Notes: generated by a model from the letters alone, not told the origin. DNA of 64,000 nt from Mycobacterium avium subsp. avium (GCF_009741445.1 NZ_CP046507.1:1054001-1118000); one strand, 5' to 3'; counted from the first letter of the stretch, positions 23,304 through 34,240 are shown. Translations and numbers: made by a program.

Positions 23304-24131
23304 TCAGCCGCTTCGCTTTTCGGCGGTGACGAGCAGGTACTCCCAGCCCATGGTGCCGTCGGTAAGGTGCTGCGCGGCGAGTTCGACGAGCTGGGCGTCA
23401 AGTTCGGCGGCCAGCACCCGGTTGTGGCCGATGTTCGCGTACGCCTCGATCGTCGGGCCGTAGTGCTGCTTGAAGTAGGCGTGCACGTCCTCGGCGCTGC
23501 CAAACCGGTTCACTGGCAACATGCCCCGCGCGGTGGTGATCTCGCCGATCCGCTCGCCCAGCAGCGCGCGCACATAACCCGGGCGGCCCCACAGCGCCGC
23601 CGGCGGCACCGGATGCGACAGGCTGGGACGGTAGGGCCGAATGGTGGCCAGCATCCGGCCGAAGAAGCCTTCCGGGGTCCAGCTGATCAGCCCGATCCGT
23701 CCGCCCGGCCGGCACACCCGGACCAGCTCGTCGGCGGCGCGCTGGTGGTCGGGGGCGAACTGCACGCCGATCGCGGAGACGACCGCGTCGAACTCGCCGT
23801 CGCCGAACGGCAGCGCCTGCGCATTGGCCTCCCGGTAGTCGATCGTCAGCCCCAAGCCGGCGGCCCTGGCCCGCGACCGCTGCAGCAGCTCGGGGGTGAG
23901 GTCGGTGGATACGACGGACGCGCCGGCGGCGGCGGCCGGCAACGTGATGTTGCCCGAGCCGGCGGCGACGTCGAGGATCCGCACGCCCGGCCCGATCCCG
24001 GCGGCCTCGACCAGGGTGGGACCCAGCGGGGCCATCACCTCCTCGGCCATCAGGGCGTAGTCGCCCAGCGCCCATACCGTGCGATGGCGGGCGGCCACCG
24101 AAGCGTCGGCAGTGGTGGTGTCGAGGGTCAT
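23304..24131 (-). CDS. SAM-dependent methyltransferase (Rv1405c-like)
   Basis: A 275-residue class I methyltransferase of the UbiE/Methyltransf_11 type. Motif I is VRILDVAAGSGNITLPAA, an acidic strand-2 end follows (VVSTDLTPELL), and VQFAPDHQRAADELVRVCRPGGRIGLISWTPEGFF covers motifs II and III. The substrate is unknown; the M. tuberculosis homologue has been linked to acid adaptation and virulence. A longer reading frame exists, but the ATG at 24131 has AGGAGG five bases upstream and reproduces the known length. The promoter region carries two operator-like repeats, so the MarR protein encoded next door is the probable repressor. Confidence 0.9.
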   Translation of the reverse strand: MTLDTTTADASVAARHRTVWALGDYALMAEEVMAPLGPTLVEAAGIGPGVRILDVAAGSGNITLPAAAAGASVVSTDLTPELLQRSRARAAGLGLTIDYREANAQALPFGDGEFDAVVSAIGVQFAPDHQRAADELVRVCRPGGRIGLISWTPEGFFGRMLATIRPYRPSLSHPVPPAALWGRPGYVRALLGERIGEITTARGMLPVNRFGSAEDVHAYFKQHYGPTIEAYANIGHNRVLAAELDAQLVELAAQHLTDGTMGWEYLLVTAEKRSG

Positions 24132-24176
24132 CTGGCCTCCTGGTGGGACGGAAAGGCGATGTCGCGAGGACAAACA

Positions 24177-24191
24177 ATTGCTCTGAGCAAT
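24177..24191. promoter_or_regulatory. Perfect inverted repeat at the methyltransferase promoter
   Basis: ATTGCTC-T-GAGCAAT has 7-bp perfect arms. It overlaps the minus-strand TACTAT box (24195-24190), a likely -10, so a bound dimer would block transcription. Its ATTGC half-site recurs in the neighbouring site. Confidence 0.5.
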
Positions 24192-24205
24192 AGTAGCCAC
24201 AAGCA

Positions 24206-24224
24206 ATAGTGTACGCACGCAATT
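24206..24224. promoter_or_regulatory. Probable MarR operator upstream of the methyltransferase
   Basis: ATAGTGTACGCACGCAATT resembles the site before the MarR gene at 15 of 19 positions and has the same interrupted dyad. Confidence 0.5.
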
Positions 24225-24262
24225 TCTGGGCGGCGCCGCGGCCGTGCTTCGCCGGGGCTTTC

Positions 24263-24268
24263 TAGACT
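24263..24268 (+). promoter_or_regulatory. -10 box of fmt, leaderless
   Basis: TAGACT ends 7 nt before the GTG at 24275. This supports that codon over the in-frame GTG at 24269, which would lie upstream of the predicted transcript start. Confidence 0.45.
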
Positions 24269-24274
24269 GTGCTG

Positions 24275-25222
24275 GTGCGCCTCGTCTTCGCCGGTACGCC
24301 CGAACCCGCGCTGCCGGCGCTGCGTCGCCTCCTCGACTCGCCGCGCCACGAGGTGATCGCCGTGCTGACCCGGCCCGACGCCGCTTCCGGCCGGCGCGGC
24401 AAGCCCGAGCCGTCGCCGGTGGCCCGCGAGGCGCTCGACCGCGGGATCCCGGTGCTGCGGCCGGCGCGGCCAAACTCGCCCGAATTCGTCGCCGAACTGG
24501 CGCAGTTGGCGCCGGACTGCTGCGCGGTGGTGGCCTACGGCGCGCTGCTGCGCGACGAGCTGCTGGCGGTTCCCCCGCACGGGTGGATCAACCTGCACTT
24601 CTCGCTGCTGCCGGCCTGGCGCGGCGCGGCGCCGGTGCAGGCGGCCATCGCGGCGGGGGACACCATCACCGGGGCGTCGACGTTCCGAATCGAGCCGGCC
24701 CTGGACTCGGGCCCGATCTACGGGGTCGTGACCGAGGCGATCCGCCCTACCGACACCGCCGGGGAACTGCTTGCGCGACTGGCGGTTTCGGGTGCGGAGC
24801 TGCTGTCCGCCACCCTGGACGGCATCGCCGACTCGACGCTGACGCCGCGACCGCAACCAGCCGAGGGCGTCAGCATCGCGCCCAAGATCACCGTCGAGCA
24901 GGCCAGGGTGCGCTGGGACCTGCCGGCCCCGGTGGTGGAGCGCCGCATCCGCGCCGTCACGCCCAACCCGGGCGCCTGGACGGTGATCGGCGACCTGCGC
25001 ATCAAACTCGGACCCGTGCGGCTCGGCGCGGCCTCCGACCTGCCCGCTCCGCCGGAACCGTTGCCGCCCGGCGCCATTCACGTCGACCGCAAGAGCGTCT
25101 GGGTGGGCACCGCATCCGATCCGGTGCGGTTGGGTCAAATCCAGCCGCCCGGAAAGAAATTCATGAACGCCGTGGACTGGGCGCGCGGCGCCCGGCTCGA
25201 TCCCGCGGCGCGGGCCACATGA
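24275..25222 (+). CDS. fmt: Methionyl-tRNA formyltransferase
   Basis: A 315-residue enzyme that formylates initiator Met-tRNA with 10-formyl-tetrahydrofolate. It begins [16 protein letters not shown] as in M. tuberculosis. It has the catalytic [21 protein letters not shown] region (Asn, His and downstream Asp in LDSGPI) and the C-terminal tRNA-binding barrel ending [19 protein letters not shown]. The start is set by the known N-terminus and by the -10 box. The stop overlaps the rsmB ATG (ATGA), giving the classic fmt-rsmB pair. The first unit of this plus-strand group faces the methyltransferase promoter across a 143-nt divergent region. Confidence 0.95.
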   Translation: MRLVFAGTPEPALPALRRLLDSPRHEVIAVLTRPDAASGRRGKPEPSPVAREALDRGIPVLRPARPNSPEFVAELAQLAPDCCAVVAYGALLRDELLAVPPHGWINLHFSLLPAWRGAAPVQAAIAAGDTITGASTFRIEPALDSGPIYGVVTEAIRPTDTAGELLARLAVSGAELLSATLDGIADSTLTPRPQPAEGVSIAPKITVEQARVRWDLPAPVVERRIRAVTPNPGAWTVIGDLRIKLGPVRLGAASDLPAPPEPLPPGAIHVDRKSVWVGTASDPVRLGQIQPPGKKFMNAVDWARGARLDPAARAT

Positions 25223-26613
25223 GCCGGCCACAGCAGCGGGGGCGCGGCAAGAGGCGCCGGCCGCTGGACCCGGCCCGGGGTGCGGCCTTCGAGGTGTTGA
25301 GGGCGGTCAGCGAGCGCGACGCGTATGCGAACCTGGCGCTGCCCGCACTGCTGCGCGAGCGCGGAATCACCGGCCGTGACGCCGCATTCGCCACCGAGCT
25401 GACCTACGGCACCTGCCGCACCCGGGGCCTGCTGGACGCGGTCATCGGCGCGGCGGCCGGGCGCCCGCCGGAAGCCATCGACCCGGTGCTGCTCGACCTG
25501 CTGCGCCTGGGCACCTACCAGTTGCTGCGCACCAGGGTGGATGCCCACGCCGCGGTGTCCACCACCGTCGAGCAGGCCGCCATCGAATTCGGCTCGGCGC
25601 GAGCAGGTTTCGTCAACGGGGTGCTGCGCAGGATCGCCGGCCGCGACGAGCGGTCCTGGGTGCAGGAGCTAGCCCCGGACCCGGCCCGCGATCCGATCGG
25701 ACACGCCGCGTTCGTGCACGCCCATCCCCGGTGGATCGCCCAGGCCTTCGCCGACGCGCTGGGCGCCGCCGCGGCCGAACTCGACGCGGTGCTGGCCAGC
25801 GACGACGAACGACCGCAGGTGCATCTGGCGGCGCGACCGGGCGCGCTGACCGCCGCCGAGCTGGCCGACGCGGTGGGCGGCACGGTCGGCCGCCACTCGC
25901 CCTTCGCGGTGTATCTGGCCGGCGGCGACCCCGGCCGGCTGGCGCCGGTGCGCGACGGGCTGGCCCTGGTCCAGGACGAGGGCAGCCAACTGGTGGCCCG
26001 GGCGCTGACGCTGGCCCCGGTGGACGGCGACTGCGGACGGTGGCTGGACCTGTGCGCCGGGCCGGGCGGCAAGACGGCTCTGCTGGCTTCCCTTGGCGCC
26101 CAAAGGTTTTCGGGGCCACAGTTCCGGGTCACCGCGGTCGAGCCGGCGCCGCGTCGCGCGGACCTGGTGGTCGAGAACACCCGCGGATTGCCGGTCGAGG
26201 TGCTGCGGGTGGACGGGCGGCACACCGGCCTGCAGCCGGCGTTCGACCGGGTGCTCGTCGACGCGCCGTGCACCGGGCTGGGGGCGCTGCGCCGCCGGCC
26301 GGAGGCCCGGTGGCGGCGGCAGCCCGGCGACGTGCCGACGCTGACCAAGCTGCAGCGCGAGTTGCTGGGCGCCGCGATCGCGCTGACCCGGCCGGGCGGG
26401 GTGGTGCTCTATGCGACCTGCTCGCCGCACCTGGCCGAGACGGTCGGCGTGGTCGCCGACGCGTTGCGCCGCCACCCGGTCAGCGCGCTGGACGCCCGGC
26501 CGCTGTTCGAGCCGGTCGCCGACCTGGGCGACGGGCCGCATGTTCAGCTCTGGCCGCACCGACACGGCACCGACGCAATGTTCGCGGCCGCGCTACGCCG
26601 CGAAGCGGGGTAG
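25219..26613 (+). CDS. rsmB: 16S rRNA (cytosine-967-C5)-methyltransferase
   Basis: A 464-residue protein with an N-terminal NusB-like RNA-binding domain (residues 20-150: [20 protein letters not shown] to [10 protein letters not shown]) and a C-terminal m5C methyltransferase. The SAM site is [18 protein letters not shown]. The two active-site cysteines are in [21 protein letters not shown] (motif IV) and [11 protein letters not shown] (motif VI, the nucleophile). It methylates 16S rRNA. Its last codons lie inside a degenerate copy of a 58-bp tandem repeat that continues downstream (26584-26734), so the C-terminus [10 protein letters not shown] is repeat-encoded. Confidence 0.94.
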   Translation: MSRPQQRGRGKRRRPLDPARGAAFEVLRAVSERDAYANLALPALLRERGITGRDAAFATELTYGTCRTRGLLDAVIGAAAGRPPEAIDPVLLDLLRLGTYQLLRTRVDAHAAVSTTVEQAAIEFGSARAGFVNGVLRRIAGRDERSWVQELAPDPARDPIGHAAFVHAHPRWIAQAFADALGAAAAELDAVLASDDERPQVHLAARPGALTAAELADAVGGTVGRHSPFAVYLAGGDPGRLAPVRDGLALVQDEGSQLVARALTLAPVDGDCGRWLDLCAGPGGKTALLASLGAQRFSGPQFRVTAVEPAPRRADLVVENTRGLPVEVLRVDGRHTGLQPAFDRVLVDAPCTGLGALRRRPEARWRRQPGDVPTLTKLQRELLGAAIALTRPGGVVLYATCSPHLAETVGVVADALRRHPVSALDARPLFEPVADLGDGPHVQLWPHRHGTDAMFAAALRREAG

Positions 26614-26734
26614 GGCGGCCGCGACACAAATGGACCTGGCCGCGTCCGCGCTGCGCCGCGAAGCGGAGTAGCGCGGATGCGACACAAATGGACCTGGCCG
26701 CGTCCGCGCTGCGCCGCGAAGCGGAGTAGCGCGG
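26584..26734 (+). repeat. 58-bp tandem repeat, about 2.6 copies, VNTR-like
   Basis: GACACAAATG recurs at 26623 and 26681, and GCGAAGCGG recurs with the same 58-nt period, also within the end of rsmB. The two downstream copies are identical over their shared 56 nt. The upstream copy is diverged and carries the rsmB stop. Each copy contains a LRREA-TAG reading, so the array looks like repeated duplication of the gene's 3' end. Arrays of this kind are used for strain typing in mycobacteria; I cannot name the locus. Confidence 0.8.
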
Positions 26735-26767
26735 TCTCCGGATGTGAACCGAGCGGCGCCGCTTCAG

Positions 26768-26773
26768 TAGTCT
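26768..26773 (+). promoter_or_regulatory. -10 box of rpe, leaderless
   Basis: TAGTCT ends 8 nt before the ATG at 26781. It lies just downstream of the 58-bp array, so array length could influence the region upstream of this promoter. Confidence 0.4.
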
Positions 26774-26780
26774 GGCGCTC

Positions 26781-27479
26781 ATGCCTTGCAACACGGGACA
26801 GCCGCGGGGACCGCTGATCGCGCCGTCGATCCTGTCCGCCGACTTCTCCCGGCTGGCCGACGAAGCCGCCGCCGTGACCGGCGCCGACTGGTTGCACGTC
26901 GACGTGATGGACAACCACTTCGTGCCGAATCTCACGATCGGGCTGCCGGTGGTCCAGAGCCTGCTGGCCACCACCACCATCCCGATGGACTGCCATCTGA
27001 TGATCGAGAACCCGGACCGCTGGGCGCCGCCCTACGCCGAGGCCGGCGCCCACAACGTCACCTTCCACGCCGAGGCCACCGACAACCCGATCGGCGTCGC
27101 CCGCGACATCCGCGCCGCCGGCGCCAAGGCGGGGATCAGCGTGAAGCCGGGCACCCCGCTGGAGCCGTACCTGGAGATCCTGCCGCAGTTCGACACCCTG
27201 CTGATCATGTCGGTGGAGCCCGGCTTCGGCGGCCAGAGCTTCATCCCCGAAGTCCTCGGCAAGGTGCGCACCGCCCGCAAGCTGATCGACGCGGGGGAGC
27301 TGACCATCCTGGTCGAGATCGACGGCGGCATCAACGCCGACACCATCGAGCAGGCCGCCGAGGCCGGCGTCGACTGCTTCGTCGCCGGGTCGGCCGTGTA
27401 CGGCGCCGACGACCCGGCCGCAGCGGTCGAGGCGCTGCGCCGGCAGGCCCTGGGCGCGTCCCAGCACCTGCGTCGATGA
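26781..27479 (+). CDS. rpe: Ribulose-phosphate 3-epimerase
   Basis: A 232-residue TIM barrel that interconverts ribulose 5-phosphate and xylulose 5-phosphate in the pentose phosphate pathway. The signature segments are [12 protein letters not shown], the metal-binding [37 protein letters not shown] and the catalytic Asp in [12 protein letters not shown]. It provides ribulose 5-phosphate, one of the riboflavin precursors used by the genes that follow. The stop overlaps the ribD ATG by 4 nt. The start is supported by a TAGTCT box 8 nt upstream. Confidence 0.96.
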   Translation: MPCNTGQPRGPLIAPSILSADFSRLADEAAAVTGADWLHVDVMDNHFVPNLTIGLPVVQSLLATTTIPMDCHLMIENPDRWAPPYAEAGAHNVTFHAEATDNPIGVARDIRAAGAKAGISVKPGTPLEPYLEILPQFDTLLIMSVEPGFGGQSFIPEVLGKVRTARKLIDAGELTILVEIDGGINADTIEQAAEAGVDCFVAGSAVYGADDPAAAVEALRRQALGASQHLRR

Positions 27480-28501
27480 CCGCGTCGCTGGGCGACCGCC
27501 TGGACGCCGCGATGCGCCTGGCGATCGAACAGTCCAATCAGGTCAAGGGCAACACCTATCCCAACCCGCCGGTGGGGGCCGTCGTCCTGGACGGCCGCGG
27601 CGAGGTGGTCGGCGTCGGCGGCACCGAACCGGCCGGTGGCGACCACGCCGAGATCCTGGCGCTGCGCCGCGCCGGCGACCTGGCCGCCGGCGGAACCGTC
27701 GTCGTCACCCTCGAGCCGTGCAACCACCACGGCAAGACGCCGCCGTGCGTGGACGCGCTGCTGGAGGCCGGGGTGAGCACGGTGGTCTACGCCATCGCCG
27801 ACCCGAACCCGCAGGCCGCCGGCGGCGCCGGTCGGCTCCAGGAGGCGGGCGTGACGGTGCGCTCGGGGCTGCTGGCCGACGAGGTGTCCGGCGGCCCGCT
27901 GCGGGAGTGGCTGCACAAGCAGCGCACCGGGCTGCCGCATCTGACCTGGAAATACGCCAGCAGCGTCGACGGGCGCAGCGCGGCCGCCGACGGGTCCAGC
28001 CGATGGATTTCCAGCGAAGTCTCGCGGCTGGACCTGCACCGCCGCCGCGCGGCCGCCGACGCGATCGTGGTGGGGACCGGCACGGTGCTGGCCGACGACC
28101 CGGCGTTGACCGCCCGGCTGCCCGACGGCACGCTGGCCGACCGGCAGCCGCTGCGAGTGGTCGTCGGGATGCGCGAAATACCTTCGGAGGCAAAGGTTCT
28201 CAACGACGATTCGCGGACCATGGTGATCCGCACGCATGATCCCGCCGAGGTGCTCAAGGCGGTGTCGGACCGCACCGACGTGCTGCTGGAGGGCGGCCCT
28301 ACCCTGGCCGGCGCGTTCGTGCGGGCCGGGCTGGTGAACCGGATCCTGGTCTACCTCGCGCCCACCCTGCTGGGTGGCCCGGTCACCGCGGTCGACGACG
28401 TCGGGGTGCCGGCGATCGCGAAGGCGCTGCGCTGGCAGTTCGACGGGGTCGACCGGGTGGGCCCCGACCTGCTGCTCAGCCTGGTGCCGCGCAGCGGCTA
28501 A
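27476..28501 (+). CDS. ribD: Bifunctional riboflavin deaminase/reductase RibD (RibG)
   Basis: A 341-residue two-domain enzyme for steps 2 and 3 of riboflavin synthesis. The N-terminal zinc deaminase has [10 protein letters not shown] (His and Glu) and [17 protein letters not shown] (two Cys). The C-terminal reductase (from about residue 150) has [21 protein letters not shown] and [20 protein letters not shown], with the NADPH loop [13 protein letters not shown]. The ATG at 27476 overlaps the rpe stop. Its TAA overlaps the convergent P55 stop codon, so the two transcripts must read into each other. Confidence 0.95.
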   Translation: MTASLGDRLDAAMRLAIEQSNQVKGNTYPNPPVGAVVLDGRGEVVGVGGTEPAGGDHAEILALRRAGDLAAGGTVVVTLEPCNHHGKTPPCVDALLEAGVSTVVYAIADPNPQAAGGAGRLQEAGVTVRSGLLADEVSGGPLREWLHKQRTGLPHLTWKYASSVDGRSAAADGSSRWISSEVSRLDLHRRRAAADAIVVGTGTVLADDPALTARLPDGTLADRQPLRVVVGMREIPSEAKVLNDDSRTMVIRTHDPAEVLKAVSDRTDVLLEGGPTLAGAFVRAGLVNRILVYLAPTLLGGPVTAVDDVGVPAIAKALRWQFDGVDRVGPDLLLSLVPRSG

Positions 28502-30054
28502 CGCTCACCCAGCGAGACCGCTTGCGGCTCAACGATTTCCGGTTCCTCGGCGTGTTCCTTGCGGCCGCCGATCAACAGGCCCAGCAGTGCACCGGCGATG
28601 CAGATCACCACGGTGGCCGCGAAGATGTCGCCGTACATCATGGCGAACGCCTTGAGGTACATCGTTCCCTGCGCGGCGATGCGCTCCAGCAGGCTGGCGT
28701 TGGGCGGGATCGCGGCGGTCAGGTTCGCCACGATCTGGTTGAACCGGTACAGGCCCCACGCGCTCAGCGCGGCCACACCGATCAGCATGCCGGTCATCCG
28801 GGCCACCACCACGGCCGCCGAGGCGATGCCGTGCTGGGCGGACGGAACCACCCGCAGCGCGGCGGAGGTCAGCGGCCCGATCACCAGGCCCAGGCCGACG
28901 CCGGCCACCAACAGGTCGGCGTGCAGCACGGGGACGCTGAACAGCCCGAGCACGTTGTGCTTCTGGCTCAACACGTCCTGGCGCCAGTAGTGGATCAGCC
29001 AGTAGCCGTAGGCGGCGATGAGCAGCCCGACGAACGTCATCGCCCGGTCGCCGACCCGGGTGGCGATCCACCCGCCCAGTACAGCGCCGATCGGCAACGC
29101 GATCAAGAACCACAGCAGCAGCCCGGCGGCCTGGGTTTGGTCCTGGCCCAGCACTCCCTGGCCGAACAGCTCCACGTCCACCAGCGTCACCATCAGCGCC
29201 GCGCCGGCGAACAGGGACGCGCCCAGCGCGGCCAAAAACGGGCGGAAGTGCACCCCGGCCGGCTCGATCAGCCGCGTACGGGCGAAGCGCTCCCAGAGCA
29301 GAAACAGTATCCCCACCACGACCGCGCCGAGCACCAGCGGCAACCCGTAGCTGGGCAGGATCTGCTTGCCGTCGGGCTCCGGGTTGTACAGGCCGATCAC
29401 CGCCAGGCCCAGCGCGACCGCCAGCAGCACGCCGCCGACCAGGTCGACCTTCTCGGGCTGCTCCACCTTTTCGTGCGAGGGCAGGCTGAACTGGATCATC
29501 ACCATGGCGATCAGGGTCAGCGGCACGTTGATCCAGAACACGTAGCGCCAGTCGTGGAACAGGAAGACGATGAAGATCCCGTACAGCGGGCCGAGCACGC
29601 TGCCGAGTTCCTGGGCGGCGCCGATGCCGCCGAGCACGCCGGCCCGGTTACGCTGCGCCCACAGGTCGGCGCCCAGCGCAAGCGTGACCGGCAGCAGCGC
29701 GCCGCTGGCCACACCCTGGATGGTGCGGCCGCCGATCAGCAGGTGGAAGTCGCCCCAGTGCCCGGCCAGCGCGGTGACCACCGAGCCGACCATGAACAGC
29801 GCCAGGCTGACCTGCAGCACCAGCTTGCGGCCGAACCGGTCGGACGCCCGGCCCAGCAGCGGCATGGCGGCGATGTAGCCCAGCAGGTACATCGTGATGA
29901 TCCAGGTGATGCGCTGCAGCTGATTGATCGGGATGTGGACGTCGGTCATGATGTCGCGCATGATCGTCACGACCACGTAGGCGTCCAGGGCGCCCAGCAG
30001 CACCGCCAGACTGCCCGCGCTGATCGCGACGCGACGCCCGGTTTGAGCGGTCAC
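28498..30054 (-). CDS. P55 major facilitator transporter (Rv1410c-like)
   Basis: A 518-residue MFS protein with about 14 helices. Motif [13 protein letters not shown], lies near residues 68-79, and an antiporter-type motif C region [14 protein letters not shown] follows. The C-terminal tail is acidic and cytoplasmic. With LprG, P55 exports or flips triacylglycerides and affects drug tolerance and lipoarabinomannan placement in M. tuberculosis and M. smegmatis. The GTG at 30054 overlaps the lprG stop (GTGA); the longer frame upstream is only the antisense shadow of lprG. It converges with ribD with a 4-nt overlap. Confidence 0.93.
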   Translation of the reverse strand: MTAQTGRRVAISAGSLAVLLGALDAYVVVTIMRDIMTDVHIPINQLQRITWIITMYLLGYIAAMPLLGRASDRFGRKLVLQVSLALFMVGSVVTALAGHWGDFHLLIGGRTIQGVASGALLPVTLALGADLWAQRNRAGVLGGIGAAQELGSVLGPLYGIFIVFLFHDWRYVFWINVPLTLIAMVMIQFSLPSHEKVEQPEKVDLVGGVLLAVALGLAVIGLYNPEPDGKQILPSYGLPLVLGAVVVGILFLLWERFARTRLIEPAGVHFRPFLAALGASLFAGAALMVTLVDVELFGQGVLGQDQTQAAGLLLWFLIALPIGAVLGGWIATRVGDRAMTFVGLLIAAYGYWLIHYWRQDVLSQKHNVLGLFSVPVLHADLLVAGVGLGLVIGPLTSAALRVVPSAQHGIASAAVVVARMTGMLIGVAALSAWGLYRFNQIVANLTAAIPPNASLLERIAAQGTMYLKAFAMMYGDIFAATVVICIAGALLGLLIGGRKEHAEEPEIVEPQAVSLGER

Positions 30055-30758
30055 GAGCTCACCGGGGGCTTGGTGACCTGGACCTGCTCGCCCCAATTCG
30101 ACAGCGTCACCTGCACGGAATTCCCGGAGCTCTTCTGCAGGTTGGCCTGAACCAGCTGGTGGTCGCCGGTCTCCTGGACCCACACGGTGCTCGGCACCGG
30201 CTGGGTGGCGTTGAACTGCGGCATGATCTTGTTCACCGCGTCCGCCGAGACGTTCCCGCTGATCCGGATGGTGCTCTGACCGTTGATGGTTTCGCGGCCC
30301 TCGGCCTTGGCGTTGCTGAAGTTCGCCAGCGCGTTGCCCAGCCCGTTGTCGGGGTTGAGCAGCACCGACACGTCGTAGATGTCGGACGCCTTGCCGAAGT
30401 CGCTCCACTTGTTCGGGGTGAGGGTGGCGTACAGGGTGCCGTCGACGACGACGAAGTTGGCGTCGATGTCCGAGCCGCCCAGGGTGATCGTGGCGTTGCC
30501 CTTCGCGGCGGTGGCCGGCGTGGTGGTGAGGTCACCGGTCAGCGTCTTGATGGGCAGCCCGGAGATCTTGCCCTGGATGCTCAGCACCAGGTGCACGCTC
30601 TTGACGTTCTTGGTCGCGTCGGCCGACTGCTTGACCAGGCTGGTGGGGTCGGGCAGCGGCGCACCGCTCTGCTTCGAGCCCGACGAGCAGCCGGCGATCA
30701 AGGCGGTGGCGAGGGTCAGGGATGCGAAAACGGCCGATAGGCGGCGGCGGGTCTGCAT
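30051..30758 (-). CDS. lprG: Lipoprotein LprG, triacylated-lipid carrier
   Basis: A 235-residue lipoprotein. The signal peptide [23 protein letters not shown] ends at a lipobox, LIAGC, with lipidated Cys24. The mature LppX/LprG fold includes [31 protein letters not shown] and [23 protein letters not shown]. LprG binds triacylglycerides, lipoarabinomannan and lipomannan in a hydrophobic pocket and works with P55 in periplasmic lipid transfer. An ATG at 30767 would add three residues. However, it lies within the TACGAT box whose predicted transcript starts at 30758, so the shorter protein is preferred. It is the first gene of the lprG-P55 operon. Confidence 0.94.
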   Translation of the reverse strand: MQTRRRLSAVFASLTLATALIAGCSSGSKQSGAPLPDPTSLVKQSADATKNVKSVHLVLSIQGKISGLPIKTLTGDLTTTPATAAKGNATITLGGSDIDANFVVVDGTLYATLTPNKWSDFGKASDIYDVSVLLNPDNGLGNALANFSNAKAEGRETINGQSTIRISGNVSADAVNKIMPQFNATQPVPSTVWVQETGDHQLVQANLQKSSGNSVQVTLSNWGEQVQVTKPPVSS

Positions 30759-30765
30759 ACCCAGC

Positions 30766-30771
30766 ATCGTA
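30766..30771 (-). promoter_or_regulatory. -10 box of lprG, leaderless
   Basis: TACGAT on the minus strand ends 8 nt before the ATG at 30758 and overlaps the alternative ATG at 30767. This decides the start codon. Confidence 0.5.
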
Positions 30772-30864
30772 GAGGGTGCCGGTGACTGCCCTGGTGAACG
30801 CGGGGGGCCGGTGTCTCACAGGCGGCGGTGTTTGCCCTGCTCACCAGCCTGCGCGGGGGCGAAT

Positions 30865-30870
30865 TAGCCT
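30865..30870 (+). promoter_or_regulatory. -10 box of ribE, leaderless
   Basis: TAGCCT ends 7 nt before the ATG at 30877. A transcript starting there has no room for an FMN riboswitch. Confidence 0.45.
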
Positions 30871-30876
30871 GGGGGG

Positions 30877-31476
30877 ATGTTTACCGGAATTGTCGAGGAG
30901 CTCGGCGAGGTGACCGCCCGCGACGTGCTCGCCGATGCGGCGCGGCTGACCATCCGCGGGGCCGTGGTGACCGCCGACGCCGGGCACGGCGATTCGATCG
31001 CCGTCAACGGTGTCTGCCTGACCGTCGCCGAGCTGCTGCCCGACGGCCGGTTCACCGCCGATGTGATGGGCGAGACGTTGAACCGGTCCAACCTGGGCGC
31101 GCTGCAGGTCGGCAGCCGGGTGAACCTGGAACGCGCGGCCGCCCTCAACAGCCGGCTGGGCGGGCACATCGTGCAGGGCCACGTCGACGGCACCGGGCGG
31201 ATCGTGGCGCGCACCCCGTCCGAGCACTGGGAGGTGGTGCGCATCGAGGTGCCGCCGGAGGTGGCCCGCTACGTGGTGGAGAAGGGGTCGATCACGGTCG
31301 ACGGCATCTCGCTGACGGTGTCCGGGCTGGGCGGCGAGCCCCGCGACTGGTTCGAGGTGTCGCTGATCCCCACCACCCGGGAGCTGACCACGCTGGGCGG
31401 CGCCCCGGTGGGGACGCAGGTCAATCTCGAGGTCGACGTGATCGCCAAGTACGTCGAGCGGCTGATGTCCCGCTGA
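30877..31476 (+). CDS. ribE: Riboflavin synthase alpha chain
   Basis: A 199-residue protein of two similar lumazine-binding barrels. The first has MFTGIVEELGEV and SIAVNGVCLTV; the second has GHIVQGHVDGTGRIV and SITVDGISLTVSGL. It dismutates two 6,7-dimethyl-8-ribityllumazines into riboflavin and a pyrimidine that RibH reuses. In M. tuberculosis the gene is also called ribC. It is transcribed divergently from lprG. The gene is separated from ribBA by 121 nt, whereas in M. tuberculosis two small genes (Rv1413 and Rv1414) lie in that place. Confidence 0.95.
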   Translation: MFTGIVEELGEVTARDVLADAARLTIRGAVVTADAGHGDSIAVNGVCLTVAELLPDGRFTADVMGETLNRSNLGALQVGSRVNLERAAALNSRLGGHIVQGHVDGTGRIVARTPSEHWEVVRIEVPPEVARYVVEKGSITVDGISLTVSGLGGEPRDWFEVSLIPTTRELTTLGGAPVGTQVNLEVDVIAKYVERLMSR

Positions 31477-31597
31477 TCAAGCCATGGCAATAACCGCGGC
31501 GCCGCCGTGGTTCATACTGAATGCAACACGTGGGCTTCTCGTGTGAGCCGTTTCTACAGTGTTCCCGCCGCCAAGCGGGGACGGCGAGGTAGCAGAG

Positions 31598-32871
31598 ATG
31601 ACGAGGTTGGACTCCGTCGAAAGGGCGGTTGCCGACATTGCGGCCGGCAAGGCCGTCATCGTCATCGACGACGAAGACCGGGAGAACGAGGGCGATCTGA
31701 TCTTCGCCGCCGAGAAGGCGACGCCGGAGATGGTGGCATTCATGGTGCGCTACACCTCGGGCTACCTGTGTGTGCCGCTGGACGGGGCGATCTGCGACCG
31801 CCTGGGCCTGCTGCCGATGTACGCGGTCAACCAGGACAAGCACGGGACCGCTTACACGGTCACGGTCGACGCGAGAAACGGTGTGGGCACCGGGATTTCG
31901 GCCTCGGACCGGGCCACCACCATGCGCCTGCTGGCCGATCCCACCAGCATCGCCGAGGATTTCACCCGGCCCGGTCATGTGGTTCCGTTGCGCGCCAAGG
32001 ACGGTGGCGTGCTGCGCCGGCCCGGTCACACCGAGGCCGCCGTGGACCTGGCCCGGATGGCCGGCCTGCAGCCGGCCGGCGCCATCTGCGAGATCGTCAG
32101 CCAGAAGGACGAGGGCTCGATGGCGCAGACCGACGAGCTGCGGGTGTTCGCCGACGAACACGACCTCGCCATGATCACCATCGCCGACCTGATCGAGTGG
32201 CGCCGCAAGCACGAGAAGCACATCGAGCGCATCGCGGAGGCCCGGATCCCGACTCGGCACGGCGAGTTTCGCGCCATCGGTTACACCAGCATCTACGAGG
32301 AGGTCGAACACGTCGCGCTGGTTCGCGGCGAGATCGCCGGCCCCAACTCCGACGGCGACGACGTGCTGGTGCGGGTGCACTCGGAGTGCCTGACCGGTGA
32401 CGTGTTCGGTTCGCGCCGTTGCGATTGCGGACCCCAGCTCGACGCCGCCATGGCCATGGTGGCCCGCGAGGGGCGCGGCATCGTGCTGTACATGCGCGGG
32501 CACGAGGGCCGCGGCATCGGGCTGATGCACAAGCTGCAGGCCTACCAGCTGCAGGACGCCGGCGAGGACACCGTCGACGCCAACCTCAAACTCGGATTGC
32601 CTGCTGACGCAAGGGATTACGGAATCGGTGCGCAGATCCTGGTCGACCTGGGGGTGCGTTCGATGCGGCTGCTGACCAACAACCCCGCCAAGCGGGTGGG
32701 GCTGGACGGCTACGGTCTGCACATCATCGAGCGGGTGCCGCTGCCGGTGCGCGCCAACGCCGAGAACATTCGTTACCTGATGACCAAGCGCGATAAGATG
32801 GGCCACGATCTGGCCGGCCTGGATGATTTTCACGAATCGGTCCATCTGCCAGGCGAATTCGGCGGCGCCCT

Positions 32872-32875
<4 letters not shown>
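31598..32875 (+). CDS. ribBA: Bifunctional DHBP synthase / GTP cyclohydrolase II
   Basis: A 425-residue fusion, almost identical to M. tuberculosis RibA2. The N-domain (DHBP synthase) has [20 protein letters not shown] and a second acidic/His site in [14 protein letters not shown]. The C-domain (from about residue 210) is GTP cyclohydrolase II with the zinc cysteines in [21 protein letters not shown], the [14 protein letters not shown] loop and a catalytic Tyr/Arg further on. It supplies both precursors of riboflavin. The ATG at 31598 is chosen because homologues begin [11 protein letters not shown]; an extension to 31559 exists. The stop overlaps the linker ORF before ribH. Confidence 0.96.
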
Positions 32876-33865
<990 letters not shown>

Positions 33866-33868
<3 letters not shown>

Positions 33869-33893
33869 CCCGGCCGCGCAGGGGGCCGGGTCA
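33866..33893. terminator. Bidirectional hairpin between convergent genes
   Basis: TGACCCGGCC pairs perfectly with GGCCGGGTCA around an eight-base loop. The left arm contains the stop codon of the PH-domain gene, and the right end is 8 nt from the end of the hemophore-like gene. A GC-rich stem without T-run is common for mycobacterial terminators. Confidence 0.6.
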
Positions 33894-33901
33894 GCGGACG
33901 C

Positions 33902-34240
33902 TCAGTACCGGGTGCAGTCCGTCATCATCTGCTGGAAGATCGGCAGCGCCTGCTGGGCGCCCTGGTTGTGCTCGATCGCATGCAGCAGGTTCACCCGCTG
34001 ATCGGGCGACGACGCCAGATACTGCTGCAGGAACTGCTGGTTGGGCGGCGATTGGTCGAGGTACTGCGCGGCCATCGGGTTTTCCGCGTGGACCGCGCGC
34101 ATCGCCTGGTCGTAGCTACAGGTGGTGTTGATCATCGGACCGTAATCGGGGTCGGCCGACGCGACCCCGGCCCCAGCGGTCGACGCCAATGCCAGGCCGC
34201 CGACGGTGACGGCCAGTTTGGCCAACGAGCGCTTCATCAT
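33902..34240 (-). CDS. Small secreted hemophore-like protein
   Basis: A 112-residue exported protein with signal peptide MMKRSLAKLAVTVGGLALASTAGAGVASA and cleavage before DPDYGP. The mature part is helical, with one Cys near each end (NTTCSYDQAMRAVHA and MMTDCTRY) that could form a disulfide. It also has FLQQYLASSPDQRVNLLHAIEHN, typical of the mycobacterial hemophore-related family that includes Rv0203. Heme binding is not shown here, and the characteristic heme Tyr/His ligands cannot be assigned. GGAGGGA precedes the ATG. M. tuberculosis has lprH and Rv1419 in this interval instead. Confidence 0.75.
   Translation of the reverse strand: MMKRSLAKLAVTVGGLALASTAGAGVASADPDYGPMINTTCSYDQAMRAVHAENPMAAQYLDQSPPNQQFLQQYLASSPDQRVNLLHAIEHNQGAQQALPIFQQMMTDCTRY

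Noticed and set aside
26584..26734. CRISPR-like array
   Set aside because: The repeats are directly adjacent with no unique spacers and are partly coding, so this is a tandem repeat.
30768..30876. Possible FMN riboswitch before ribE
   Set aside because: The divergent gap is only 109 nt, the ribE -10 box lies 7 nt before the ATG, and the conserved RFN-element boxes are absent.
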